From the NCBI RefSeq assembly GCF_000004195.4, contig NC_030678.2:83054904-83118903 (forward strand): 64,000 bases of DNA, written 5' to 3'. The DNA comes from Xenopus tropicalis (taxonomy: Eukaryota > Chordata > Amphibia > Anura > Pipidae). Below the pieces are notes generated by a model that did not search any database, had not been told where the DNA came from, and was given only the letters and a program-made list of their open reading frames with translations. Numbering within the stretch: the first letter of the stretch is position 1; every line of letters starts with the position of its first letter. Positions 22,340 to 34,600 of the stretch are shown piece by piece. A program made the translations under genes and the position numbers.

Positions 22340-22960
22340 CTTGTGTCATGCTTATGACAAAAGGAATTCTGCCAGTATCATTACAGTACATAGCAAAAGG
22401 GGCAGCTATTTCAAGACCAAGGAGCAGCAGGAGCTGAGTGAAATAAATCTGCCCAATCAGAGCCGCATACCTTCCAGGCTAACCCCTGATGAGTTTCGCT
22501 TGAATTCTGAGAAGCCAGTACTTAGGAAGGAGGTGTTATGCCAGATAGATGATATTGCATCTGAATCTCAAAGATTAATAGGCAGATAAAGCAATAAGTT
22601 GTTTGCATGCACACCGCTGTTAATGATCTATCTTTCTCTTTCCAATATTGGTAGCTTCCCAGCATTGTGCTAGTTAAGGGAATCTATCTCTGTCTCGAAC
22701 TAATAGACAATTTCTCTTCGTGTTCTACAGCTCAGCAGAAAGCTCCAGAGTCAGAGATAAATCAGGCCATGATGAGAGAGGCACATCCTCAGGGCACCTG
22801 TATCATGCCAAGTTTAGGAGAAACCTGGAACCACTAATTAATCAATCCCACTTTGAGGGAAAGTCTTCACTGACAAATGCACAGACCATTTTATGCCACA
22901 ATTGGGCAATTAAAATGGAAAAAAACAAAAATTCATCTCAGCCTAGCTAGCCTCTATCAT
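22340..22960. promoter_or_regulatory. candidate conserved non-coding region with two short open frames
   Basis: Unique sequence of balanced composition. Two short plus-strand open frames (22341-22589, 82 aa; 22720-22950, 76 aa) are hydrophilic but match no family I recognise and are not bounded by convincing splice sites. Motifs include CACTAATTAATCAATCCC (homeodomain-like). Either a conserved regulatory block or simply unique DNA. Confidence 0.22.
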
Positions 22961-23909
22961 ATGATGGCTAAGCAATAAGTGATAATGTTACCTAAAGCGT
23001 ACAGAGGGATTTAAAAGCAGAGGGGTGCATTTAGGTCATCGGCAGTAACTCCCGTCCCTATATGTTCTGCACTATGGTATGAACTAAATGTGTGTGTGAA
23101 TGAGCTTTCATTATAGAGACTCTTTAGAAAGAGGTGCCAAGGAACTTACTGCAAGTAGGATTTATTTAACAGGAACATCCATTTTTCACACTTAGAGAAC
23201 TTAGAGTTAGGGTTTCTCCTAGCAGGCAGGTGGGGCATGCAACAGTGTTGCTATTCACAGAGGCCATACTCACAGAGCCCATGTAATCGTATACAGATCT
23301 AAATCACTCAGCTCTGCCAGCACTTTATCCCCTTCATTGAACAAAATATGATGCTAATATATCAAGATCGCACAGAGACTTTTTTAAAAAGTGATCCCCT
23401 TGCACAAACATAATGATGCAACTCAATAGTACATTCTTGCCAGTAGGTGCTCAGATTGAGAGATATATATTAAAGGAGTAGCAAAATGTAGAACAAGGTG
23501 AAAAGTTGCTTAAAATGAGTCTGACACATTGGTAACTTACATTTAAACCCCATTAAAACATAAAACATACATTTTTCTATGTTCTATGAAATAGGAAAGG
23601 CCTGCATAGGCTTTACTAATCTGAATATAATGTGGCCCCCCCTCATCAATATGCAAAATAGCTGCAAGCTCTGTGCCACATGAAATTATTGGATACACTA
23701 TTTAATATGGCAATTGCTAACTGCAGCCTCATTATTTCAGGGTTAGAGCCTAACCGAGGAATAGCCAGTGAGCCTAGGTCCCCAGCCTGGGCAATTCTCA
23801 TGAGCATTTTCCTTATTACCGACTTAAGCTTATATAACATTTTATTATTTGGCGTATACTGCCTCAGATAGTTGTGAGAGCTTGTATCCCTTACTAAATA
23901 GTCCAACAC
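22961..23909. other. non-coding interval
   Basis: No gene or bounded repeat recognised. Confidence 0.4.
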
Positions 23910-24480
23910 CAGGGGGCACATTTACTAACCCACGAATCCGAATCCGAATTGAAAAATTCCCATTGGAAAACGAACATTTTGCGACTTTTTCGTATTTTTG
24001 CGATTTTTTCGGCGCCTTTACGACTTTTCGGAAATTGTCGCGACTTTTTCTTTCCCAATACGATTTGCGCAAAAAAACACAAGTTTTTCATAGCCATTAC
24101 GATGCGCTCGTATCTTGTCGCGACTTTTTCGTATTGAGCGCTCGTAAGCGGCGGGCGAAACTTTCAGACTTATCATGATTTTGGAAGCCTCCCATAGGAC
24201 TCAATGGCACCCTGCAGCTCCAACCTGGCCCAAGAAAAGTCACCATACTGAAGCTTGAATGAATCCGAATCTTTCATACTCGGCGCAAAGGCTACGAAAA
24301 AGTCACGACTTTTCGCGCAAGTAGTAACGCTACGAAAAAATTGCCAAATTTTGCTCAACATTCAGAATAGCAACGAAAAAGTCGCGACAATTTTCCGAAA
24401 AATCGCCAAATACCGTTTATTACGAAAAAACGCAATCGGACGCATTCGGCCCGTTCGTGAGTAAGTAAATGTGCCCCCAG
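23910..24480. mobile_element. foldback MITE with CAG 3-bp duplication (GGGGCACATTTACTAA family), copy 1
   Basis: Body 23913-24477 (565 bp). Left terminus GGGGCACATTTACTAACCC followed by ACGAATCCGAA; right terminus, inverted, GGGGCACATTTACTTACTC followed by ACGAACGG. CAG at 23910-23912 and 24478-24480. The interior is dominated by CG-containing, T-rich or A-rich blocks (cgactttttcg / cgaaaaagtcg) that fold back on each other. The many overlapping open frames at 23845-24464 are low-complexity artefacts. Sister copy: 57481-57972. Confidence 0.8.
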
Positions 24481-25560
24481 GTTTACCCCACATATACAGA
24501 TGAAACCTTATATATGTAGAAATAACATGCAGGCATATTAACACTCTACACTGCAGATTTAACTTAATAGAATAGAACTTAATAGAATATTTTATAGAAT
24601 AGAGCATCTTATAGAATAATCAACATTATGGTATATAATAATAATAGTAATGATGATGATAATCTCATTTCACCTCCCTCACGTGGGGCTGTTTTCCTAT
24701 CCAATTCCCATTTGTGTGTTTGTGCTCCTTTAGATTAATGTATTACTGATACGTTTTTACATTTCAGGAACATTTCTTTTTTTTCAGTTTTTGTTCATTT
24801 CTTTATATATATTTGTATTATTAATATGCCTTAAAAGGGCATTAAAGGGGAAAATAGGTTTTCAATAATTACTGTATATTTAAAGAAATAAAATATAATT
24901 ATAAATGATGTCATTATTGTATGCTTTTCTGCCATAAATAAAGGATAATAATACATAAGAAGAATCCATTCTACCCCTGATGGCTTTCTGTATGAGGGTA
25001 TCATTGACTAATAAACGTGCATGCAGGCTACATAGCTGCTTGGTTAAAGATTTTATGGGTCGATTTCTATTTCTGAGATTTTATTGTTTGTGCCTATTTT
25101 TTCTTGACTAGACAAGCGTATAACTCTGTACTTTTGAATGTCAGGACCTGCAGACTTTTATGTTTTTCAAGTCTAACCAGATAAAACAAGTTCCCAAAAA
25201 AGAAAAGATTAGTTAAAGAGATGTTTCCACTGCCTGACTAGGTACAAACTTACAGCTTTGTCGATAAGAGCGATTCCTCTTGCCACTCAACTGACTGGAT
25301 AACATACCCTCACACTTGATATTCACACATAATTTAACCTTTAGGATGATCACAGAAATTACCATCTGATCTGAGCAACTCCAGTCACTGATTTAAGAGG
25401 TGGTGACACTAACACCACGGATTAATGTGCCAGAAGGGAAGTGGGATACGAATTAAGAAAAAGTGCAGAAGAACAATAGTTTTATATCTATAAAGCTGCA
25501 TTCTCATTATGGATAAACCTCAACAGAAATGCATTTTTTTCATTTTAGTTGTTCTTTAGG
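24481..25560. other. non-coding interval
   Basis: AT-rich. Includes (ATA/GAT)n simple sequence at about 24635-24662. No gene recognised. Confidence 0.4.
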
Positions 25561-25572
25561 CTGCATATATGC

Positions 25573-25812
25573 AGGGCAGGTTTAATAAATGGGCAAAAGG
25601 GGCATTTGCCCAAGGTCTACCAGAATAGGTGGCCCACAAGCACACCTTTCATCTGGGATAACTTTTGGCAGATGCATCCTGCAAATATAGCACTATCTAC
25701 TTCAGTAAGCTCAGACCATTTCTTCACTGCCTGCCATGAACTTCATGTGTTATTTTATCACAGATTTTTGGGGGCAGTGGAGGCCCACCAATGAAATTTT
25801 GCCCAGGACTAC
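25573..25812. repeat. possible hAT-like dispersed repeat (CAGGGC terminus)
   Basis: Starts GCAGGGCAGGTTTAATAAAT and contains 'gggcaaaaggggcatttgcc' and 'tggaggcccaccaatgaaat', phrases that look like an interspersed repeat. No matched right terminus or target duplication is visible. Confidence 0.3.
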
Positions 25813-27218
25813 TTGAAGCAGTGCTGTATGTATGGTTGTCAGCCTCCATTTTTTAAGGGTGTTAGAGTACCAAAAGAAGGTCCTAGTTATTCTAAAGCAA
25901 TAAAAGTACCCAGCTGCCCATTCTGAGGAGCGAAGTTAAGAAAGTTTGGGTTAGGCAGCAGAATGGCTTGACCTGCTACTGTCAGTATATACAGTACAAT
26001 GTCAAAAGACATTTTCAGTGAAAAAAAAAAAGGAAATGAGACTTAGGATGCAGCACATCTATGTCTTTTAATTGTATCCTGAGTCATAAAAGACAGCAAA
26101 TTTAGCATAAAATATCAGCATAACATGTTCCTGTCACCAGTCTCAGGGTACAATTTAGCAAAGGGCATAATACTATTTCTAGCTGTGCTTAAATATTCAA
26201 GAAAAGAATAAAAATGAAATGCTGTAAATGTAGACAAGCCTGTCTGTCTGAACCTAAAATGGCAGCCCACCCTGTACAGAAATACTGCTTATATGTCTTA
26301 GTCTAATCCTCCAATTTCACAGCTCTAACGAAGGACAGTTGGCATCTCCTGGGTTAATACATTTTTTGTGATTTTGGAAGGCACATTATATTCTGACTCA
26401 ATTGCAAATGACTACAAGGCATCTTTAAAGGATGCTGGGAAGTCTGTGTGCACTTCAGGTATCCAAGCTTTTCAATAAAAATCCCTTGACATTTTGCAAG
26501 TTAATTGCTCAGTACCAATAACATCTCCTCTTTAAAGAGCATTGCCATTAAGGGACCTAGATATACAGATTAGCAAAAAAAAAGTTTGTTAAGGATAAAC
26601 CAGCAAAAGAAAATGTACTCATGCAGAGAATTAGACTTTATAAAATAATTTTGTTATGATTAGCATAAACTACATCAGTAAGACTGGAAATACATTGCTT
26701 GCAATGCAGCATCTGTATGCAGGGAACATTTGTAAGCAACAGTGGATATACTGAGTAGTAATATAGAAGAACTCTGAGACAGTTATTGGTTATAGATAAA
26801 TGGATCTACAGGAGCCAGAACTTAATCACTTTAGAGCCCCCCAAAACTTCAAGGATATGACCTTATTTAGAAACATATACCAAATTTGTTCATTATTAAA
26901 GCCTTCATGAACCTCCAGCATGTTGACAGGTCTAACTTCACCACTACAATGGATTTAGAGCTCTTTCTAAATTTAATTCTGATGCTACTTCCAAGTCTGT
27001 CCCATCTGTTTTTACTCACAATATTTATAAAGCATTCTCCATCCACAATGGCAAATATAATGACATGTTTTCATCCAGACCTAGCTAAATCAAATTATTG
27101 AACCAAATAGTGTCAGAATGAGAATTTTGTCACACAAAACTGGACCAAAAAAAGAACTGGACCAAAAAAATCTAATTATCTCTTGGAGGAGGTTGAAGAA
27201 CTTCTAATTGGCAAATGT
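25813..27218. other. non-coding interval
   Basis: No gene or bounded repeat recognised. Confidence 0.4.
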
Positions 27219-28022
27219 AAAGGTGTTATTCACCTTTAAATTAACTTTTTTTTTTTTTTGTCAATTCTTTATTTTTGAATTTTGCATATATGGGGAAGGG
27301 TATGGGGAAGGGTACAGAAAGGAAGAGGGGAAGGAGGGGAGGGATAGGGAACATTTTCTTATACATTTTATCACATTTTAACAATTTAAGTATCAGGCAA
27401 AAGCTATCAGTAAGTCATTGCTAGGTTTTAACATGAATACAAAAGAATGTATAAACTTTGGTAGAATGGGTTGCTAACATGGATGACTGTGAGTTACTCA
27501 AGTGTTATAGAGATTTTGTGTAGTTTAGCCATGGGGTCCATATTTTCCAATAGAGTGAACTTTTGTTATGGATCATGAGTGAAATTTCTTCTAATTGTCT
27601 TATTTCGTTTATATTATTTAGCCACTCCCTTTAAATTAACTTTTATTATGATGTAGAGGTTGACATTCTGAGACAATTTGCAATCGGTCTTCATTTTTTA
27701 TAATTTGTGGGTTTTTATTAAATAATTAGCTCTTTGTTCAGCAGTTCTTCAGTTGAATTTCTGCAGCCATCTGGTTGCTAGGGTGCAAATTACCCTAGCA
27801 ACCAGGCAAAGAAGGATAAGTAATAACAAAGGACAATAAAATTGTAGCCTCACTGAGCAATAGGGGCAGTGACCCCCATTTGGAAGCTTAAAAGAGAAAG
27901 AAAAGGCAAATAATTAAAAAACTATTAAAAAATAGAAAATGAAGACCAATTGAAAAGTTTCTAAGAATTGGGCATTCTATGACATACTAAAAGTTAACCT
28001 GTAGGTGACCTACCCCTTTAAG
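27219..28022. mobile_element. TTAA-type (T2-like) MITE interrupted by a LINE fragment
   Basis: Ends are TAAAGGTGTTATTCACC on the left and, inverted, TTAAAGGGGTAGGTCACC on the right. The interior has 'aagttaacctgtaggtgacc' and a 14-bp-arm hairpin (about 27771-27810, ctggttgctagggt / accctagcaaccag). It is split by the insertion at 27250-27627. TTAAAGG termini fit the TTAA-duplication (Kolobok/T2-like) MITEs abundant in Xenopus; the family name is inferred. Confidence 0.65.
27233..27644 (-). mobile_element. 5'-truncated LINE (L1-like) insertion with 17-bp target duplication
   Basis: The 17-bp repeat CCTTTAAATTAACTTTT lies at 27233-27249 and 27628-27644. Between them is about 378 bp whose left end is poly-T (the A-tail of a minus-strand insert), followed by 'gtcaattctttatttttgaa' and a purine-rich tract at 27292-27350. 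This is the hallmark of target-primed reverse transcription of a truncated non-LTR element. No coding remnant is left; L1 identity is inferred from tail and composition. Confidence 0.75.
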
Positions 28023-28622
28023 GGTAGATTTATCAAAGGTCAATATACAACTTTTATTTCTTCTTCAAAAAAAAGATATCATTCCTCTTGCAAAACTCAT
28101 TTTTTATTCATTTTTCCAGAATCTATGTTAGGGCTGAGGTGATCACAATTAAATGTAAATGCAGCCCTGCAACATGAATTTATTAGACATGTCCCTGAAT
28201 TTTCAAGCTATCTGGTCACACTAATCTATGTGTCTGTTCGCTGGTGTTTCTATCACTTGAACCTCCTGAATTTTTTCAGCAGGAAAAAAATATTTTGCAT
28301 TCGTATTTTGACTACAACTTTTTAAAATGTTGTAAATAGCAGTAGCAAAGAATCTTTTCCATACACTTCTTTCTATTTTGTTTGAATTCTATAATTTAAA
28401 ATAGGAACAACACAATAAGCATGAACATCATGTTTTCTCCCAAGTAGTGTACCCCACTGATTAACCTTGCCCAAATGCAGCTGCAAGCAACTGGTGCCAC
28501 TCAAGATCTCACTGCCAATAAGCTCCCCATTCACAGATCACAAGTCATCTCACCTTGGACCTGTCAGCTTTTTTTGCCCCCAGTGTGGGTCATAACTTTA
28601 CACCCAGTTCTGTTGGTTTCCC
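28023..28622. other. non-coding interval with a MITE-end fragment
   Basis: 28023-28120 begins 'agggtagatttatcaaagg' and resembles a terminus of the GGGGCATATTTATCA-type family. The rest shows nothing recognisable. Confidence 0.35.
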
Positions 28623-29128
28623 TTAAAGGATTCTGTCATGATTTTTATGATGTACTTTTTGTTTCTAAATTACACTGTTTACATAGCAAATAATTCTCTC
28701 TACCATTTAAAATTTTATTCTCGAACCAACATTTAGTTGTAATATTGGTTGGTAGGCAGCCATCTCAGTGCATTGTGCCTGAGTCTGAGCTTTCAGAAGG
28801 AATCAGTGCTACACATTAGAACTGCTTTCAGGTAACCTATTGTTTCTCCTACTCCCATGTAACTGGAGGAGTCACAATTTGGACTTCTGGATGAGGGCTA
28901 TTCTGATATCTACTGGGAGCTGCTATCTTGCTACATTCCCATTGTTCTGCTGATCGGCTGCTGGGAGGAGAGGATGGGGTGGTCATATCACTCCAACTTG
29001 CAGCTCAGCAGTAAAGTGTGACTGAAGTTTATCAGCCCAATGTGAAATGTTAAAATGAAATATATATATATATATATATATTTAATATTTGAAAAACAGA
29101 TTTCAATTCCATAACAGTATTCCTTTAA
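28623..29128. mobile_element. TTAA-flanked MITE (T2-like), about 500 bp
   Basis: TTAA at 28623-28626 and 29125-29128. Inside these are AAGGATTCTGTCATGATTTT on the left and, inverted, AGGAATACTGTTATGGAATT on the right, imperfect terminal repeats. It contains a (TA)n tract at about 29060-29082. I recognise 'ctaaattacactgtttacat' as part of a common Xenopus interspersed repeat. Confidence 0.65.
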
Positions 29129-30203
29129 TCAGATCTTTTTGTATTCGTACCCCCACTTGACAGATAAGTTCTGATGCATGAGGAATGAGTACTGCTGAAA
29201 AAGCTTATTTCTGATTGGCCACTCCTGCTGACCTATACCAAACTTTCCCCCTGCAGCTGAACAAACTTGTGCTGGTTTAATAAATCATTACTGGTACCCT
29301 TTAAACCACCATTCTGTATATAACTTAGAACTTTCATAATACTCTAGTTGATTAGGCTCCACCATTGTTCCTTTGCCAGTTGTCATTATAAGTCTGCCAA
29401 GTGATCATATATGTATGCTAGAAATTATAATAACCTAGAAACAAACTTATGCATCTAAGAGGAAGTATCTATGATCTTCTCAGCAAATCAGTTCTTGATT
29501 ACAATATATAACACACAGTAATTTTGATCTCCACAGGACATTTAAAATCAGTGAAATTAGATCTCATGCTGTGATCACACTTCACATTTGTGGGCAATAT
29601 ACATGGGGATGCTGGAAAAATGTTTATAGCTGTCAGGTTCCATGTACATACCATACACTTAAGTGATCAGTCTTCACATCTGGATGTATTTGATCCTACC
29701 GTCTTTAATTGAAAACATGAACCTAAAAGAATATGTGTAGCATAACTTTGGCTTGGAGCATCTGCTGGAACTGCTAGGCAAATCCTGTCAATAGGGTTAT
29801 CTGCATCAGGGAAACTATAACATTGAGGAAGCACTGCAATAAACCATTTAGACCTCAAAACAACTATAAGGAAATAATAATAATAACAATAAAAACAGCT
29901 TTAGGCCTTTGGAACACCAGGTTGTTTTTCCACCTCTGTAGAAACACAGACAGAGAAAGATTCCATCCAAGCCCATCCAATCTTTGCTGTAAATGTACTG
30001 ACAGGCACAAGGTTGGCATGTGTGCAGAGGCACTCCTGCTATGAGGTGGGGGAGAACTTTGCCTCAGGCTGCACAAGTTACCAGGACCACTCAAAGTAAC
30101 TTTAAGACCAAATTTCCTGTTAATAAAATGGAAATTCATCTCTTTTATTGCAGCTCACCCTGGACTACCTTCCAGAGTAGGAAGTGCTAGTGGCTGAGGG
30201 GGA
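29129..30203. other. non-coding interval
   Basis: No gene recognised; short (TAA)n at about 29875-29890. Overlapping open frames at 29823-30139 have no family resemblance. Confidence 0.4.
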
Positions 30204-30379
30204 AGCATTGCAAGAGCTGCCTCACAGAGGCTCAGTGGTTAATCACCCCTGTGTAAGGGGGGCATAATTGCAGAGATGCCTCAGAGAGGCTCAGTGGCTA
30301 GAATCGCCCCTGGGTAAAGGGGGTGGCATTACAAGAGCTGCCTCAGAGAGGCTTAGTGGCTAGAATCACTCCTACGTGC
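30204..30379. repeat. three-copy tandem repeat, about 60-bp unit
   Basis: Three degenerate copies of a unit containing 'agctgcctcagagaggctca' followed by 'gtggctagaatc' and 'cccctg(t/g)gtaa', starting near 30204, 30262 and 30325. Confidence 0.7.
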
Positions 30380-31295
30380 AAGTGTGCTGTCTATTAATGC
30401 AGGGGGCTCTGGGAACACTGGAGCTGCTGTCACATTTGGAAGTGGCGGTAGCGCCAATGTACTTCGGCTTTAATAGGCGCAGGACAGATTCAGTAGTGCC
30501 AAGCACAACTATACTGTTTTCATACCACTGAATATGGGAAAACTTGCACAATTGCAACTGCATTTAATGTTTCAGACCCATCTTGTCCATTCATTAGGCT
30601 GCTCTTCACTATACAATAAACTCTGTATCTATAACCTTTCTTTTGAGGCAGTAGTGTGCATTGTGCCCCAGGTTAAGAAGTGCATAGAATTAAATACAAA
30701 ATAAAAAGGGAAGGTTGGGGATGATTCTATCCCCTTTAAAGTTTGTTAGAATGAAGATTGTATGTGGGCTTGGCAGACAAAAGCTACCAGGACATAAAAA
30801 TGTAATTGAAAAGCGAAGTGGCGTAGAATTTGGTGTGTAAGTACTGTAGATGAGTATCAGTAAAGGCAGTAGAAATATTTCACTGAAATTGCTTTGATCA
30901 CACTGTGAAGTTCTGATAGAGAGAAACTTTGCATTAAATTCCTACCTGTGGGTGGCCTCGCCGAATAAACAGAAACAAGGAAAACAAATGAAATTACAAC
31001 ATTTTATGGTGTTAGGATTTAGTTGGAAGTTAAATGAAAACAAAATGTATCTTCTCCAAAGCATCACATTATAATATCATATCTGAATTTTCCCATGGTG
31101 TATTTTCCTGTACTTTGTACCATACATTCTTCCTTCTGCTTTAACAAGATGCCCAGGCACCGCTAATAAAAAGCAATCCAACAGCTTGATGGCACCACTA
31201 CCATTTCACTGTAGGTTAGAAAAAGCATATTAAGATATCTCATAAACATTAGCCTAGGGAGGCACAAAAAAAAGCATTGCTGAAAAAGAACCATA
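30380..31295. other. non-coding interval
   Basis: No gene or bounded repeat recognised. Confidence 0.4.
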
Positions 31296-31668
31296 TTAAA
31301 GTGATACTGACACTACAAAACTTCTTCAAAACATGAATGTACATTAAAAGTTACCTATAGGTCATGTTCATGGTTTTTGGCAAATAGGGCTGCTTTTGTT
31401 ACTGTTACTCGAATTCCTAAACCTGACTGTTCTGCCAACCTGACTGTCCCTTCTCAGTCAGTTATAGCTTCTAATGCTAATGGATTCCTGTTGCACAAAT
31501 ATGGTGGCCCCCTCATATAGGAATATGGGGGATCAGACAGGTTTTGTTAAATCATTGGGTAAATACTTATATGGTAAAATTTAAATAGCATACAAAGACA
31601 ATGTTATGATAAAATGAAAATGAATGAAATGAAAAAAGATTTAATTTCTGGTGTTGGTATCTCTTTAA
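31296..31668. mobile_element. TTAA-flanked MITE (T2-like), about 370 bp
   Basis: TTAA at 31296-31299 and 31665-31668. Termini TTAAAGTGATACTGACAC and, inverted, TTAAAGAGATACCAACAC, a near-perfect match. No coding capacity. Confidence 0.75.
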
Positions 31669-34600
31669 AGTACACCTGAAGTGTACCAAAGCACATAAGA
31701 GAGACCCAGCTAAGATGTGTGTTTTGGTCAGATAGGAACTAGGCAGAGATTTCTGGCTGAAATTCAAAGCTATATGTGTGGTGCAAATTTAACAGTGCCC
31801 AAACACTATACTACTATGAACTATGTTGGTAGTAGCATCATTATATAGCTCTACTTTTATCAGTGGGGACTGGTGATCTTTATAATACTGAAGGTAGAAT
31901 AGGGGCTCTGGATCAGTAACAGAGATTATGGGAAGGTGCAGAATGACTTGGCTAGGAAGGTCAGAAAGTGATGCATAGGACAGGTACAAATAACAATACT
32001 TACTTTGTCTTTGGATGGTCACAATGGCCATGAAACAACATCCTTCACACCCATCCCATTTTTTGTAGCCTGTTTTTGGGCTGTTGTTGGGTTTTGATTT
32101 CTGAAAGTTAGATTTTTTTAACATTGTCACAGCTCATTGTGAAACATTTGCTATTCGGGGGGTTTGGCCCATTATTATTATGGCTAAGTATCTGACTGGT
32201 ATGGATACTGGTTTGCTGTAGTTAGGGGCCCCTTAACGGGTGACAATTGGTTCCTGACATCAATTGCCACCTGACCCCCTGATTAAGTAGCCTTAAAGGT
32301 GCTTTTTGGTTACTTTCACAAGTATCCCTTAGGTGGGTTCCTTTGGATTAAACCATTGAGTATTTGCAAGTTATTTGCATCTGCTGTTAAAAATTTATTT
32401 TTAGAGTATTTTCCGCACAAGCCCTGTTAATTGTACTTATGTTGAAAAGGAGTATTCTGGCCCCTTAATTATACATTTTTAGTGGCTTTATAGTTATTTT
32501 ATAAATGTAATTGCTGTTAAAATCATTGTCTTTCTCCTAAACAATGTAGCATTCACCAGCAGATTACCAGACCTGGAGAGGAACTGACATATGCTACACT
32601 GTTTCAAGAGCTAGAATCAGACAGATAAGGCAACAAATGCTGCTTTCAACTGCAATTAAAACTCTGAGCAATAACATCCACTGAAAATGAATGCTAGGAA
32701 ACATTGTGTAGTACTCCCACAGAGCGACCCCTACCCAGGAGTACTGCTTACATGATCATCATAGGCAGAAGCAAGAGCTCTTCTCTCTTCCTGTGGTCAC
32801 ACTGGGTGGGGGGCTAGGCTAGAGAAAGAATAAAAGCAGTACTCAAGACTTTTGAATGTCTATGGAAGGATCGCTCCTCCAGCCCAGTGTGATTGATGCA
32901 GCAAGGTTTCTGCTACCGGGACCTTAGGCATTGTCACAGCTGCGGTACGTACTGCTAGACTGGAGGCAGTTTGGAGGAACTATGGAAAAAAAATATAGAG
33001 CCCATTCTTTTTAGTAGTACTGCCATGTTCCTATAGCTTTTTATGGGAACATGTTGGTACAGAAGGGATGCAGGACAGGGGATAGAAACATGGACAGAAA
33101 AAAACTAGCTTTTAGGGTTTTTGCATGCAATGGGCATAAATAAAGGCCTATTGTTTCTCACATTTTCAAAGTAAAGGTTATTAGAGACCCTTGTCAAATT
33201 GTGCCCCCACTAAAGTCTTATACAGTCTCCAATGTCCACAGGGCCAAACATGGTACAGCTGCTTTTCTATTGTCTGACTGTTCATGCAAAGCATGAGGTA
33301 TGTGTCAACTTTTCCTTGTCATACAGTGGAATACTGGTCAGAGAGCATAATAGACAAAGGGAGGTTTCTGTTTAGGGCCAGTTAAAGAGACCAATGGACA
33401 AGATATCATTTTTATTATGGCTTCTGTATAGTGTTACTCTTGTAGTGGATTAAAGCATTTCTGCAAAGGTGGTTTAGTAACGAGAGAGGGTTAACATGTA
33501 TAAATGGCTAAAATGTGCAGCCTGATTGAATGTGAAGTGTATAAACTGTCTCGCAAGCTGCTTGTCCATAGGGGCAAATATAGGTCCTGTTTTAGTTGTA
33601 AATATAGAATTGGGATTAGATTGCACAAAAAATAGACATTGGCCATTTTCAGATATAGCACTGCAAAATATGAACCTGTCTGCTCAATTCCCCTTTTTAT
33701 TCTCTTACATATGGAAAGCTGAACCACAGGAAAGTTTCTATTTACCCTTGCAATTATTAAAGAGTTGAGAATTCAGTCTGTGGTCCTCCTGAAATACTTC
33801 CTGGCTCTGATCCTCTTCCAGATTTACAGGCACAGCTTGTCTCCCCAGACTGGGGCAAGGCAGAGAGGTGAAACACACAGCACATTCACATTCCAAATGA
33901 GGCACAGGTCGTTCCTCCACCTCTCGCACCTAAGAGAAATATTTAGGGGCCCATGTACAAATAAATGGTGTTAGCTAGTTTAGCTTTCATAACAGAATCT
34001 CAAAATATAATGTTTTACCTGTTTATTGGCAGTTGTGTTGCTGCAGTTAGTAAGTTTATTTTACCAGAGGGCACCTGATCAATTCCTGATAATGTTTTGT
34101 TCGAATGTCATAAGCTGATATGGACAAGGCTGAGTCATATATTATAATGCCTGTATAATGCCTGTAGTTTAAACACATCATCCCACTTAGTCAGTACAAA
34201 GCATTGCCTTGCTGCAGATACATGCCAATGTTGGAACTATTAAACAGACTCACTGCACTCAGGTCAGAAAATGGAGGACCCATAAAACTACTATTGGTAA
34301 AGATTAAAGTAGTAGTTAGTAAATAGGTATCCTACAGCAAGATAAGAAGGTAAACTGAAGGCCACAGTGCTTGTTAATGGATGAACAACTAAGTGTTCTA
34401 TTAAAGAAACTGGCACTTTCACATCTAATTTCCTGGCATAACATGTAGTTTAAAGGACATGTTGGGCAGTGGATGCTAGCACAGTGTGCTATGCCCCATT
34501 TTGTGCTCAGGTCATGATCAAGCAGCCTTCTTAGGGGTTCTTCTTGGATGGGACACTTTGCACATTTGGCTCAAACCTTATTCTGTCATTAGAGCCAGAT

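Noticed and set aside
22341..22950. Two short hydrophilic open frames as a small gene
   Set aside because: No recognisable family and no convincing splice or promoter signals; kept only as a possible conserved non-coding block.
23845..24464. Overlapping open frames on both strands
   Set aside because: All fall in the foldback interior of the MITE at 23913-24477; low-complexity translations of cgaaaaagtcg-type blocks.
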